Under the pieces are notes generated by a model. It saw only the letters and a program-made list of their open reading frames with translations. It was not told where the DNA came from and searched no databases. Position numbers and translations under genes: made by a program. Of a DNA stretch of 64,000 bases, positions 52,062 to 61,151 are shown in pieces (the first letter of the stretch is position 1; the number at the start of each line of letters is the position of its first letter). The stretch lies in the NCBI RefSeq assembly GCF_900163865.1, contig NZ_FUKU01000071.1, forward strand, positions 124,001 through 188,000, in the 5' to 3' direction. This stretch comes from Sphingobacterium sp. JB170 (lineage in GTDB: Bacteria; Bacteroidota; Bacteroidia; Sphingobacteriales; Sphingobacteriaceae).

Positions 52062-52403
52062 GTGGGGAGAGAGATTTCGTGGGAAGACTTCCATACGGTG
52101 GATTTGCGAGTGGGAACAATAATTCAAGTTGATGATTTTCCGCAAGCACACAAACCGGCATATCAATTGCGGATTGATTTTGGGGATGAAGTAGGTGTGT
52201 TAAAATCAAGTGCACAAATTACTTATCATTATAAAAAGGATGAACTTATGGGTAAACAGGTAGTTGGTGTTGTCAATTTTTCAAGAAAACAAATAGCAAG
52301 TTTTATGTCCGAGTGCTTGATTACTGGCTTTGCAGATGATGAGGGCCATATTGTACTAACAGCCGTTGAGCGTCAGCTGCCGAATGGATCAAAATTAATT
52401 TAG
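52062..52403 (+). CDS. csaA: CsaA-type tRNA-binding protein
   Basis: 113-residue OB-fold protein of the family related to the tRNA-binding domain of methionyl- and phenylalanyl-tRNA synthetases; described as a chaperone-like protein in Bacillus. ISWEDFHTVDLRVGTIIQVD, AHKPAYQLRIDFG and KSSAQIT are family hallmarks. Start is a GTG. One base before tadA. Confidence 0.92.
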   Translation: MGREISWEDFHTVDLRVGTIIQVDDFPQAHKPAYQLRIDFGDEVGVLKSSAQITYHYKKDELMGKQVVGVVNFSRKQIASFMSECLITGFADDEGHIVLTAVERQLPNGSKLI

Positions 52404-52404
52404 T

Positions 52405-52869
52405 ATGCGGATTTATCAATTTGACGAGGAAGAGATTCCGGTAACCGACGAAATATTCATGGCCGAGGCGTTAAAGCAAGCTCATATTGCCCTCGAGGAA
52501 GACGAGGTGCCAATAGGGGCAGTAATCGTAAGTCAAGGTAAGATTATTGGTAAAGGTTATAACCTAACCGAACGATTAAATGATGTCACTGCGCATGCTG
52601 AGATGCAGGCATTTACAGCTGCCTCGAGTTTTATGGGGGGGAAATACTTAAAAGACTGTACCTTATACGTAACCGTGGAGCCATGCGTGATGTGTGCGGG
52701 AGCTTCGTACTGGACGCAAATTTCGAAAGTAGTCTATGGTACGCTGGACGAGAAAAGGGGGGCGTCCAGACATGGTAATTTATATCATCCCAAAACGCTC
52801 GTGATAGGAGGGGTCATGGAGAGTTTGTGCAGTGAGCTTATAAAATCATTTTTTCGTAATAAAAGATAA
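52405..52869 (+). CDS. tadA: tRNA adenosine(34) deaminase
   Basis: Deaminates A34 to inosine in tRNA-Arg(ACG), letting one tRNA read CGU, CGC and CGA. 154 residues. Zinc site: His-Ala-Glu (TAHAEMQAF) and Pro-Cys-x2-Cys (VEPCVMCAG). Follows csaA closely. Confidence 0.9.
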   Translation: MRIYQFDEEEIPVTDEIFMAEALKQAHIALEEDEVPIGAVIVSQGKIIGKGYNLTERLNDVTAHAEMQAFTAASSFMGGKYLKDCTLYVTVEPCVMCAGASYWTQISKVVYGTLDEKRGASRHGNLYHPKTLVIGGVMESLCSELIKSFFRNKR

Positions 52870-52965
52870 ATAATTACGAATATTCTCCGCTGGTTAAAAC
52901 AGAAGGTGCATTGAATTTGTTATATTCGTAATATTAACAATTCTTAGTATCAAAAAAATTATATT

Positions 52966-53574
52966 ATGGCATTTGAATTAGAAGCATTACCATACGCAGC
53001 GGATGCGTTGGAACCACACATCGACAAAGATACAATGGAGATTCACCATGATCGTCATCACCAAGCATACGTAGATAACTTAAACAAAGCTATTGCTGGG
53101 ACAGATGCAGAGGGTTTGTCTCTGGAGGAAATAAATAAGAATATTTCAAAGTACGCTGCCGGTGTACGTAATAATGGTGGAGGGCACTTTAATCATAAAT
53201 TATTCTGGTCTGTTTTAGGCCCGAATGCAGGTGGAGAGCCAACGGGCGAGTTAGCAGAGGCGATCAATGCGACGTTCGGTTCTTTTAGTGAGCTTAAAAC
53301 GCAATTGCAAAATGCGGGAGCTACACGTTTTGGATCAGGATGGTCTTGGCTAATCGTTAAAGCCGACGGTCAATTAGCAGTGACATCTACGCCAAACCAA
53401 GACAACCCATTAATGGATGTAGCCGAAGTCCAGGGAACACCAATTTTGGGTATTGACGTTTGGGAACATGCGTATTACTTGAAATACCAGAACAAACGCC
53501 CAGCTTATCTTGAAGCAGTCTTTAATGTTGTTAACTGGGGTGCAGTTGCTGAACGTTTCCAAGCAGCGAAATAG
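52966..53574 (+). CDS. sodA: superoxide dismutase, Fe/Mn family
   Basis: Converts superoxide to oxygen and hydrogen peroxide. 202 residues. Metal ligands are His in EIHHDRHHQAYVDNLN, His in NNGGGHFNHKLFW, and Asp/His in GIDVWEHAYYLKYQNKR. Whether iron or manganese is used cannot be told by eye. No signal peptide, so cytoplasmic. Followed by a strong terminator. Confidence 0.95.
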   Translation: MAFELEALPYAADALEPHIDKDTMEIHHDRHHQAYVDNLNKAIAGTDAEGLSLEEINKNISKYAAGVRNNGGGHFNHKLFWSVLGPNAGGEPTGELAEAINATFGSFSELKTQLQNAGATRFGSGWSWLIVKADGQLAVTSTPNQDNPLMDVAEVQGTPILGIDVWEHAYYLKYQNKRPAYLEAVFNVVNWGAVAERFQAAK

Positions 53575-53593
53575 TTTTAACAAATCGAATTAT

Positions 53594-53630
53594 AGCGGGC
53601 GGTAATTGTAGGATTATCGCCCGCTTTGTT
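53594..53630 (+). terminator. terminator after sodA
   Basis: A 13-bp stem with one G-U pair (53594-53606 with 53613-53625), loop of six, then a short T-rich tail. Confidence 0.8.
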
Positions 53631-53632
53631 TA

Positions 53633-54316
53633 ATGGACATGAGAATGAGTGAGAAAATAATTACGTTAACCTTTTGTGGGTTATTCAGTCTCCTGGTTCT
53701 TACCGCATGTGCTCAGGAGCGAACACAACCTAAGAAGCCCGTAACTCCCGAATACGTAAAAGCTTCTTCCAATGGAATGGCAACCTTTGGTGCGGGATGT
53801 TTTTGGTGTGTAGAGCCACAATTCAACTTACTTGAAGGTGTAGATACCGTGCTCTCGGGGTATTCTGGAGGGGCGACCGAAAACCCAACCTATCAACAGG
53901 TTTCTACCGGTCGCACGGGATACGCTGAAGTCGTTAACGTGCAGTACGATACGGCAAAGATTAGCTATGATGAGTTACTCGAAGCTTTCTTTTTGACACA
54001 TGATCCCACGCAGATAGATAGACAAGGGAATGATGTGGGCACGCAATATCGCTCGGTAATATTTGCACATTCGCCGGAACAGCGAGAAAAATGCCGTTAT
54101 TACATCTCGAAACTTGAAAGGGCACATGTGTATGATATGCCGATTGCAACATCCGTGAAAATGTTTGAGCGCTTTTATCCAGCAGAAGATTTTCATCAAC
54201 AATATTATCAAAACAATAAGGATGCCCCTTATTGTTCCTTTGTTATTCAACCGAAGATGGATAAATTTAAGAAGATTTTTAGAGATAAAATTAAGGCTTC
54301 TGCCCTCAAAAATTAG
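53633..54316 (+). CDS. msrA: peptide methionine sulfoxide reductase A, exported lipoprotein form
   Basis: Repairs oxidised methionine (S form). 227 residues. The active site is GAGCFWCVEP (first Cys about residue 55); other marks are GYSGG and the conserved HDPTQIDRQGNDVGTQYRS. Unlike cytoplasmic MsrA it starts with a signal sequence ending in LVLTAC, a lipobox, so it should act on the periplasmic side. Three ATGs in the first five codons are possible starts. It follows sodA, an oxidative-stress pairing. Confidence 0.93.
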   Translation: MDMRMSEKIITLTFCGLFSLLVLTACAQERTQPKKPVTPEYVKASSNGMATFGAGCFWCVEPQFNLLEGVDTVLSGYSGGATENPTYQQVSTGRTGYAEVVNVQYDTAKISYDELLEAFFLTHDPTQIDRQGNDVGTQYRSVIFAHSPEQREKCRYYISKLERAHVYDMPIATSVKMFERFYPAEDFHQQYYQNNKDAPYCSFVIQPKMDKFKKIFRDKIKASALKN

Positions 54317-54335
54317 GGGGCTCTCCACAAGGGTA

Positions 54336-54368
54336 TTAAAAAAGGTTATCACTGTGCGTAATAACCTT
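54336..54368 (-). terminator. terminator of recA
   Basis: Minus strand: 8-bp stem (54361-54368 with 54342-54349), 11-base loop, then a run of six Ts. It may also act on msrA transcripts coming from the other side. Confidence 0.75.
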
Positions 54369-54397
54369 GTAATATCAGGAGGAAAGTCAGCTTGTTG

Positions 54398-55420
54398 TTA
54401 CTCAGCTAGGGCTGCTTTCTCGTCGAGCGCTGTCCCATCTACTTTTGCTCTGATTTTTTCTTCTAACTCATCGCTTAGATCAGGATTGTCTAATAATAAC
54501 GATTTCACAGCATCACGACCTTGGCCGAGCTTGGTGTCGCCGTAACTGAACCATGAGCCTGCTTTTTTTACGATTCCATATTCTACACCCAGATCGATTA
54601 TTTCTCCCACTTTTGATATTCCCTGGCCGAACATAATATCGAACTCTGCGATTCGGAATGGAGGAGCAACCTTATTTTTAACGATTTTTACTTTTACGCG
54701 GTTACCCGATACTTCATCCGAATCTTTAATCTGCGAGGTACGGCGAATGTCTAAACGTACCGAGGCATAAAATTTCAGGGCATTACCACCTGTAGTCGTT
54801 TCGGGATTACCAAACATTACGCCGATCTTTTCGCGTAATTGGTTGATGAAAATACAGCAGCAGTTTGTCTTAGAAATTGTACCGGTGAGTTTTCGTAGAG
54901 CTTGCGACATTAAGCGCGCTTGAAGACCCATTTTAGAATCTCCCATTTCTCCTTCGATCTCGCCTTTTGGTACTAAAGCAGCAACCGAGTCAATAACGAT
55001 TACATCAATTGCGCCTGAACGAATTAAATTGTCCGCGATTTCCAAACCTTGCTCTCCATTGTCAGGTTGAGAGATTAATAAGTTCTCGACGTCAACGCCC
55101 AGCTTTTGTGCATAATATTTGTCAAAAGCATGCTCGGCATCGATGATGGCAGCGATACCACCTTTTTTTTGTGCTTCGGCGACAATATGTGTAGCTAAAG
55201 TAGTTTTACCCGATGATTCGGGACCATATATTTCTATAACACGTCCTTTTGGTACACCACCAATTCCTAAGGCGATGTCTAGCCCTAGGGAACCTGTCGA
55301 TATTGATTCAATAGGCTCAACCGCAGTATCGCCTAACTTCATTATAGCACCTTTACCATATGATTTTTCAAGTTTATCTAAAGTTAGCTGTAAGGCTTTT
55401 AGTTTATCAGAATTGCTCAT
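54398..55420 (-). CDS. recA: recombinase RecA
   Basis: DNA strand-exchange protein of homologous recombination and repair. 340 residues. Walker A GPESSGKTTL (about 65-74), Walker B DVIVIDSVAAL, and the RecA signature ALKFYASVRLDIRR. Single gene with its own strong promoter and terminator. Confidence 0.98.
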   Translation of the reverse strand: MSNSDKLKALQLTLDKLEKSYGKGAIMKLGDTAVEPIESISTGSLGLDIALGIGGVPKGRVIEIYGPESSGKTTLATHIVAEAQKKGGIAAIIDAEHAFDKYYAQKLGVDVENLLISQPDNGEQGLEIADNLIRSGAIDVIVIDSVAALVPKGEIEGEMGDSKMGLQARLMSQALRKLTGTISKTNCCCIFINQLREKIGVMFGNPETTTGGNALKFYASVRLDIRRTSQIKDSDEVSGNRVKVKIVKNKVAPPFRIAEFDIMFGQGISKVGEIIDLGVEYGIVKKAGSWFSYGDTKLGQGRDAVKSLLLDNPDLSDELEEKIRAKVDGTALDEKAALAE

Positions 55421-55439
55421 CGTTTTAGTATTTGTTAAT

Positions 55440-55471
55440 CAAAAATAGGGTAATTATTTCTTATGTGCAAA
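55440..55471 (-). promoter_or_regulatory. promoter of recA
   Basis: Minus strand TTTG (55468-55471), 20 bp, TATTTTTG (55440-55447), a full match to both elements. The leader would be about 15 bases. Confidence 0.8.
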
Positions 55472-55494
55472 TTTATTTTGCTAATTATGTTAGA

Positions 55495-56151
55495 TTATTT
55501 CGTTTGTTTATGTTGGTATGTAGTCTCAAAATATTTGCAAAAATAGGTGATCGGACATTCTTTGCACTTGGGTGTTCGCGCAACGCATATATAACGGCCA
55601 TGAAGAATAAGCCAATGATGTGCAACGGCAAGTGTCTCTGTTGGTAGATATTTCACTAACTGTTTTTCCACCGCGAGGGGCGTCGAAGCTTTACTGGTTA
55701 GTCCAAGCCTATTGCTGACCCGAAAAACATGGGTATCTACAGCCATTGCCGGATTGTTAAAGACAACCGAAGAAATAACATTGGCAGTCTTTCTGCCTAC
55801 GCCAGGAAGTTTAATTAAATCCTCTATTTTTTCCGGAACGACACTTTCAAAATCGCTTACCAGTTTTTTTGCCATGCCAACAAGGTGTTTCGCTTTATTG
55901 TTAGGGTAGCTAACTGACCGGATATAGGTAAAAACCTCATCCGACGTACTCGCAGCGAGTGACTCGGGTTCGGGGAAGCGTTCAAATAATGCAGGAGTCA
56001 CCTGGTTTATGCGTTTGTCAGTACATTGCGCCGATAGTATGACGGCAACCAATAACTCGTATGGCGAGGAGTAGTTTAACTCTGTTTTGGCGTCTGGACT
56101 ATGCGTGGAAAAGTAAGCAACGAATTCGCGATATCTCTCTTTCTTTAACAT
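55495..56151 (-). CDS. nth: endonuclease III
   Basis: DNA glycosylase/AP lyase removing oxidised pyrimidines. 218 residues from the ATG at 56151 (the longer frame begins upstream of the promoter). Helix-hairpin-helix LPGVGRKTANVI with catalytic Lys, active-site Asp in MAVDTHVFRVSNRLGL, and the [4Fe-4S] loop C-x6-C-x2-C-x5-C at the C-terminus (CVARTPKCKECPITYFC). Confidence 0.95.
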   Translation of the reverse strand: MLKKERYREFVAYFSTHSPDAKTELNYSSPYELLVAVILSAQCTDKRINQVTPALFERFPEPESLAASTSDEVFTYIRSVSYPNNKAKHLVGMAKKLVSDFESVVPEKIEDLIKLPGVGRKTANVISSVVFNNPAMAVDTHVFRVSNRLGLTSKASTPLAVEKQLVKYLPTETLAVAHHWLILHGRYICVARTPKCKECPITYFCKYFETTYQHKQTK

Positions 56152-56155
56152 GTAC

Positions 56156-56188
56156 CAAAGATATTCAAAATCGGTATTAAAAAACAAA
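56156..56188 (-). promoter_or_regulatory. promoter of nth, leaderless arrangement
   Basis: Minus strand TTTG (56185-56188), 21 bp, TATCTTTG (56156-56163), full matches, then four bases and the ATG. Confidence 0.7.
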
Positions 56189-56220
56189 GTCTCTATTTTT
56201 TGTTTAGAGACTTTGACTAG

Positions 56221-56406
56221 TTACTTTATTAAGCTTTTTGAGAAATTTAAGATATTCTCAATGACCCTCGGATTCGGTTCTTTTAGTAGTTTACTGAAAC
56301 TATTCTTTAGCCTTTCATCGAATATTTCATCTGTTTTGCTAACCATTGTGTCCTGAGCTTTACTTAATTCGGTATCTTGTTCTTTTGTAGTAAAGTGTTC
56401 AACCAT
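56221..56406 (-). CDS. small conserved-type protein, unknown
   Basis: 61 residues, highly charged, with a C-terminal segment PNPRVIENILNFSKSLIK resembling tails of short hypothetical proteins common in this phylum. No membrane segment or signal. It stands between the subtilase and nth genes with its own frame and no overlap, which supports it as real. Confidence 0.6.
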   Translation of the reverse strand: MVEHFTTKEQDTELSKAQDTMVSKTDEIFDERLKNSFSKLLKEPNPRVIENILNFSKSLIK

Positions 56407-56479
56407 ACGCCTTTTGTTTTATGTGATTACTTATAAAACGCACGATCAAATTTTATATTATATTAAATTTAACATTTTT

Positions 56480-58102
56480 TCACTTTTTTATTCCAATATA
56501 GCGTTCAGCCTCTTCAATCGCAGCTCTCGCATTAATAATCCCTCCAGATACACTTATTTCATCGAGATAGACCTTCTTTGTCGTTCCTCCGCTCTTAATC
56601 TTTACTTTCTCATCGATTTTTGTAACTGACTTCATGATGATGTCTTTTACTTCTTTTGCTGTGAGTTCGGGATAGTACGAACGGATTAGGGCCGCCAGTC
56701 CCGCTACCACGGGCGAGGCCATACTCGTTCCGTCTTGTTCTTTGTAGTTTGATTCGGGCATAGTGGAGTTTATTTTTACGCCCGGCGCAAATACGTCGAC
56801 TGATTTATAACCGTAATTGGAAAAACTAGCCAATAGCTCATCATTCAATCCCGAGGAGGTAGCACCGACGGTAATCCAATTATCCACTTCACCGGTAATT
56901 GCGCCTAAGCTGTCCGTGAGGTATTTCATTGGGTAATTTTGGGTCACATCGTTGTTTTCTGAATCATTACCCGCCGCGTGCACTAATAGGACATCTTTTT
57001 CTTGCGCGTATTTAATCGCTTCGTCGACCACTTGTTTATTGTATGCGTAGCCTTTTCCGAAGCTCATGTTTATAACTTTTGCACCATTATCAACTGCATA
57101 TCGAATACCATTGGCTACATCTTTGTCGCGCTCATCGCCATCAGGAACTAAGCGTACGCCCATGAGCCGAACATTGTTCGCAATACCGTTAACGCCGAGC
57201 CCGTTCTCTCGCTTAGCGCCGATGATTCCCGCGACATGGGTGCCGTGTTCGGCATCTGGACCTTTGATGTCGGGGTTTCCATAATGACGCTCTGATGCGT
57301 CGTCGTAATTATCACCCACAATAGAGCGTGAATCGTATTCTTTGTTAAGATGGTACATTGTTTGCGCGTTGAAGTATTTTACACCTTCCTCAAGGTCTCT
57401 ATAGAAATCAGCGAAGTTTGTACCGTCGAGTCCACGTTTTAACATCCGTACGGCCATCTTTTCCCTGTCGGATTCAGGTTTCATGGCCGTGATATCCGAT
57501 ACGGTAATATCCTTAGGGTCTTTATCCAGCTTAGTTACGATTTTATCTGTTTCTTCTTTTAAAGTACCATAGTTCAAGTTCCCAAAGTTTGCTTCGTCAA
57601 GCTTCGTGGTGTAATCAGAAACCATTCGTTGGTAGGTAACAAATTCACGGCGTTCGGCCTCTGTTAAGGAAGTTGATGGTAGAACTGACATGTATTTCGG
57701 TTCCAATCGTCGGATCTGCCGAGTCACCTCGAGATTATCGTACTGAACATTTTCGCCCGTTGAATTTCCGAGAAAATTCCAGCCATGTATGTCATCGATG
57801 TAGCCGTTGTGGTCGTCATCCTTACCGTTATCGGGAATCTCCTTGGGATTGACCCACATGACATCTTTTAAATCTTCGTGGTTATAATCAACTCCACCGT
57901 CAAGTACACCAACGACGACCAAGCTAGATTTTTTGTCCTTTAGCAGGTCATAGGCTTTTTCAGTACTAATGCCGCGAACACCATCCTCTGCGTAATCAAG
58001 GTTATACCAATTTTGTGGGTTCTTTGTTTGCTCCTGGGCATGCCCCAAGAATGGAAGTATACTAATACCTAATAAGGTGTAATGTTTCAATTTGCTTATC
58101 AT
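56480..58102 (-). CDS. subtilisin-family serine protease (S8), exported
   Basis: About 540 residues from the ATG at 58102 (an upstream ATG at 58126 lies on the -7 element). Signal peptide ending GHAQ, catalytic Asp in VVGVLDGGVDYNHEDL, His in GTHVAGI and Ser in DGTSMASPVVAGLAAL. A ~200-residue insertion separates the Asp and His motifs, a known feature of this Bacteroidota subgroup. Secreted or periplasmic. Confidence 0.92.
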   Translation of the reverse strand: MISKLKHYTLLGISILPFLGHAQEQTKNPQNWYNLDYAEDGVRGISTEKAYDLLKDKKSSLVVVGVLDGGVDYNHEDLKDVMWVNPKEIPDNGKDDDHNGYIDDIHGWNFLGNSTGENVQYDNLEVTRQIRRLEPKYMSVLPSTSLTEAERREFVTYQRMVSDYTTKLDEANFGNLNYGTLKEETDKIVTKLDKDPKDITVSDITAMKPESDREKMAVRMLKRGLDGTNFADFYRDLEEGVKYFNAQTMYHLNKEYDSRSIVGDNYDDASERHYGNPDIKGPDAEHGTHVAGIIGAKRENGLGVNGIANNVRLMGVRLVPDGDERDKDVANGIRYAVDNGAKVINMSFGKGYAYNKQVVDEAIKYAQEKDVLLVHAAGNDSENNDVTQNYPMKYLTDSLGAITGEVDNWITVGATSSGLNDELLASFSNYGYKSVDVFAPGVKINSTMPESNYKEQDGTSMASPVVAGLAALIRSYYPELTAKEVKDIIMKSVTKIDEKVKIKSGGTTKKVYLDEISVSGGIINARAAIEEAERYIGIKK

Positions 58103-58123
58103 ATGTGTCTGTTTCGTCTTAAA

Positions 58124-58131
58124 CAAATATA
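58124..58131 (-). promoter_or_regulatory. candidate -7 element of the subtilase gene
   Basis: Minus strand TATATTTG, full match, 21 bp before the chosen ATG; no clear -33 element. Confidence 0.45.
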
Positions 58132-58210
58132 ATGGAACTAGCAGGCACTTCTTGTTAAAAAAGTTTAAAATCAGTTTTTTTTGATAAATTTAGAATCAAA
58201 TCTGACCGAA

Positions 58211-60364
58211 ATGTTTAAAAAATGGATCTATATAGTTATTATTGGAGCTATGTTAGCAACTTCCTGTGTAAATAAAAATGGTAGCACGCCCGTAAAATGG
58301 GCTGATGCCACCGCGCCAATCGCTGCAACCAAAGCGTATACAAGAATTATACATTCAGACACGGTAATGGATGAATATTATTGGTTGAACGACTATTTCA
58401 AACAAGGACCAGACTCTACATCGGTGGTCGCCTACTTAGAACAGGAGAACCAATATACTGCGACAATGATGGAAGATACTGAAGTATTACAAGAATCTTT
58501 GTTTCTGGAGATGAAGGGCCGCATAAAAGAAAAGGATGAATCTGTTCCATATTTAAAAAATGGCTATTACTACTATCGCAGGACCGAAGAAGGTCAGCAA
58601 TATTATAAACTCTGTCGTAAGAAGGGGAATCTTCAATCGACAGAAGAGGTGTTGCTTGATGTAGACAAGATGGCCGAGGGGTATTCTTATTTTGCCGTTG
58701 GTGGCTTCTCGGTAAGTCCTGATAACAAGCTTCTAGCTTATGGGGTAGATACGGTATCTAGAAGGGAATATACGATTCATGTCAAGAACCTGGAAACTGG
58801 TGAGGTTTTCGTAGACAAAATTGAACGAACTTCCGGTGGATCTACGTGGGCTAATGATAATAAAACATTGTTTTATACCTCCAAGAATCCTGTGACCTTA
58901 TTGAGTGAAAAAATTATGCGACACACATTGCATGAGGAAAGTCAGCACGACGTAGTGGTATACCTAGAGCAAGATAACACAAATTATATAGGCGTTGGGA
59001 AATCAAAAAACGGTGCATATATCTTCATTTATACCGGTGGTACATTATCTTCGGAAGTGCTGATACTTGACGCCAGTACACCTGAGCAGCCATTTCGGTC
59101 GTTTCAGCCACGTATAAAAGATGTGTTATATAGTGTGATACCCCTGGCAGATCGTTTTTTAATTCTTACAAATGACGAAGCGAAAAACTTTAAGGTGATG
59201 GAATGTCCCCTTAATAAGACGGGTAAAGAAAATTGGAAGGAGTTTATTCCGCACCGCGAAGATGTTCTAATATCTGACGTAGAGGAATTTAAAAAATTTC
59301 TGGTTATCTCGGAGCGAAAAAATGGCCTGACACAGATGGCTGTTCGATCCCTGGAGGACAGTAGTCAACATTATTTGGATTTCGGTGAGCCTGCATATAC
59401 CGTATATCCGAGTACAAATGTCGAATACGATACCGATATTTTACGCTACGGCTATACTTCGCTGGTCACACCGTCCTCAACATTTGATTATAGTATGAGT
59501 AGCATGACAAAGGAGCTCATGAAGCAGCAAGAAGTGATTGGTGGATATAATTCCGAGCTATACGTAACCGAACGCCAGTTTGCCAGCGCGATTGACGGGT
59601 CAAAGATACCGATCTCTATTGTTTATAAAAGAGAGTTTGAAAAGAACTCACAAGCCCCCTTACTCCTTTATGCTTACGGATCGTACGGTTCCTCTATGGA
59701 CCCTTCATTCAGCTCCTCACGGCTTAGTTTATTAGATCGGGGATTCGTTTACGCCATTGCACATATTCGAGGTGGCGAGGAGATGGGACGTCAATGGTAT
59801 GACGATGGTAAAATGTTGAAAAAGAAGAATACATTTACGGACTTTATCGACTGCGGTAAATACCTCGTTGATGAGAATTATACGTCTGCCGAACATTTGT
59901 ATGCACAGGGAGGCAGCGCCGGAGGGTTGTTAATTGGAGCGGTCGCCAACATGGCGCCCGAATTATGGAACGGGATGATTGCTGAAGTACCTTTCGTCGA
60001 CGTCGTCACAACGATGCTCGATGAGACTATTCCACTGACGACCAATGAATATGATGAGTGGGGTAATCCGAATGAAAAAGAGGCGTACGACTATATGAAA
60101 TCATACTCTCCGTATGAAAATATTGAGAAAAAAGAATACCCAAATTTGCTGGTGACAACAGGCCTGCATGATAGTCAGGTCCAGTATTTTGAACCTGCAA
60201 AGTGGGTTGCAAAACTACGAGCGAACAAGTCAGGATCGAATGTCGTACTCTTAAAAACTGACATGGATTACGGTCATGGGGGGGCTTCCGGTCGTTTCGA
60301 TTATCTTAAAGAGGTTGCATTAAATTATGCATTTCTTCTTAAGTTAGAGGGGGTTACGAAATAG
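58211..60364 (+). CDS. S9 family oligopeptidase (prolyl oligopeptidase / protease II type), lipoprotein
   Basis: 717 residues from the ATG at 58211, which puts the lipobox LATSC (Cys about 19) where expected. An N-terminal beta-propeller (about 80-430) gates a C-terminal alpha/beta-hydrolase domain with Ser in GGSAGG, an Asp in the LVTTGLHDSQV segment and His in MDYGHGG. The features GGEEMGRQWYDDGK and NEYDEWGNP are typical of oligopeptidase B. It cleaves short peptides outside the cytoplasm. A terminator follows. Confidence 0.9.
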   Translation: MFKKWIYIVIIGAMLATSCVNKNGSTPVKWADATAPIAATKAYTRIIHSDTVMDEYYWLNDYFKQGPDSTSVVAYLEQENQYTATMMEDTEVLQESLFLEMKGRIKEKDESVPYLKNGYYYYRRTEEGQQYYKLCRKKGNLQSTEEVLLDVDKMAEGYSYFAVGGFSVSPDNKLLAYGVDTVSRREYTIHVKNLETGEVFVDKIERTSGGSTWANDNKTLFYTSKNPVTLLSEKIMRHTLHEESQHDVVVYLEQDNTNYIGVGKSKNGAYIFIYTGGTLSSEVLILDASTPEQPFRSFQPRIKDVLYSVIPLADRFLILTNDEAKNFKVMECPLNKTGKENWKEFIPHREDVLISDVEEFKKFLVISERKNGLTQMAVRSLEDSSQHYLDFGEPAYTVYPSTNVEYDTDILRYGYTSLVTPSSTFDYSMSSMTKELMKQQEVIGGYNSELYVTERQFASAIDGSKIPISIVYKREFEKNSQAPLLLYAYGSYGSSMDPSFSSSRLSLLDRGFVYAIAHIRGGEEMGRQWYDDGKMLKKKNTFTDFIDCGKYLVDENYTSAEHLYAQGGSAGGLLIGAVANMAPELWNGMIAEVPFVDVVTTMLDETIPLTTNEYDEWGNPNEKEAYDYMKSYSPYENIEKKEYPNLLVTTGLHDSQVQYFEPAKWVAKLRANKSGSNVVLLKTDMDYGHGGASGRFDYLKEVALNYAFLLKLEGVTK

Positions 60365-60383
60365 AAACAATAATTTGGAAATT

Positions 60384-60432
60384 AAATAGATGCAAGCCGC
60401 GATACTTATGGCGTGCTTGTATCTATTTTTTT
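60384..60432. terminator. terminator between the oligopeptidase and a convergent small gene
   Basis: Long imperfect stem: 60384-60391 with 60421-60428, plus 60393-60397 with 60415-60419, followed by T6. The stop codon of the minus-strand gene (60423-60425) lies in the right arm. Confidence 0.8.
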
Positions 60433-60710
60433 AATGAATCTTGTAAATGGTTCTCTTGTTCGATTTCGCGTGAGTCGATTTGATGCTGCTCATAATTCTG
60501 AATTGCAACCCTGCTTGCCTTTTGCGAGACAATTACGCCTATAATTGCGATTACAGTAACCACTACTAATCCCCAAACATATTTCTTTTTGTCTTGTTTA
60601 ACAAGCCAATACATGATGAAAATATAAGGAATTGCAAAGAATATGTAGAAAATAATACTTGGACCTACCATTTTTCCGTTGATTTTTAATAACAGTGCAA
60701 AATTACTCAT
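60423..60710 (-). CDS. small membrane protein, unknown
   Basis: 95 residues, two hydrophobic segments (about 17-36 and 45-62) and a charged, Gln/Glu-rich C-terminal tail. No family recognised. Confidence 0.65.
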   Translation of the reverse strand: MSNFALLLKINGKMVGPSIIFYIFFAIPYIFIMYWLVKQDKKKYVWGLVVVTVIAIIGVIVSQKASRVAIQNYEQHQIDSREIEQENHLQDSLKK

Positions 60711-60959
60711 TTTAAGACATAAAAAAAATTAGCACTGCATTCAGGTGTTTGATGCTCAGGAATGTCCCCTATGGCAATAGAAAAGCGTTTCTCGAGCGGT
60801 GGTATTTGAGCAATTTTAAAGGCCATGTACGATGTGGGATTTTTAAACTTTCTAGGATTTTTAATGTCTTTTTAGTATATTGACGCTTAGAACGATAGGA
60901 TGATAAAATTTTAACAAAAAAACTACAACAGTATTGCATAAAAGAAAAAAATATTTTTT
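60711..60959. other. non-coding stretch, nothing supported
   Basis: This part of the 530-base gap between the small membrane protein and the GNAT gene holds AT-rich sequence with no gene, repeat or RNA that I can support. The remainder of the gap carries the arginine leader described next. Confidence 0.5.
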
Positions 60960-60967
60960 TACTTTTG
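60960..60967 (+). promoter_or_regulatory. candidate -7 element of the GNAT-argG-argC leader
   Basis: TACTTTTG, full match to TAnnTTTG. ATTG lies 23 bp upstream (60933-60936), somewhat far. The transcript would start near 60971, 270 bases before the GNAT gene. Confidence 0.5.
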
Positions 60968-60999
60968 TCCTGTCTAAAAAATGAAAATAGATGAAATAC

Positions 61000-61125
61000 A
61001 TGAATAAATACGCGAATATTCCAACACAGCTTTTTAGAAAGTACGTGGGGGAATATTTGTGGGCGCTGCGTTCGTTTATTCGTCCTATTTTACGATTCCG
61101 ACGACCTATACTGCCTCGAGCTTGA
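61000..61125 (+). CDS. candidate arginine leader peptide
   Basis: A 41-residue open frame in the 5' leader of the arg genes. It begins MNKYANIPTQLFRKYVGEYL and ends in the arginine-rich SFIRPILRFRRPILPRA. Seven Arg occur, six in the last 18 residues, and four of these use CGA, an Arg codon seldom seen in the ribosomal genes nearby. The last Arg codon (61117-61119) is within the sequence that can pair with the downstream hairpin loop. A tiny 8-codon frame (60981-61007) overlaps its start. I infer a leader peptide; translation is not proven. Confidence 0.55.
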   Translation: MNKYANIPTQLFRKYVGEYLWALRSFIRPILRFRRPILPRA

Positions 61126-61136
61126 TTCGGAGGCAG
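61111..61136 (+). promoter_or_regulatory. hairpin overlapping the leader-peptide stop codon
   Basis: CTGCCTC (61111-61117) pairs with GAGGCAG (61130-61136); the TGA stop is in the loop. In an attenuator this would be the pause hairpin. Confidence 0.5.
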
Positions 61137-61151
61137 GCGACTTCCAAAATT

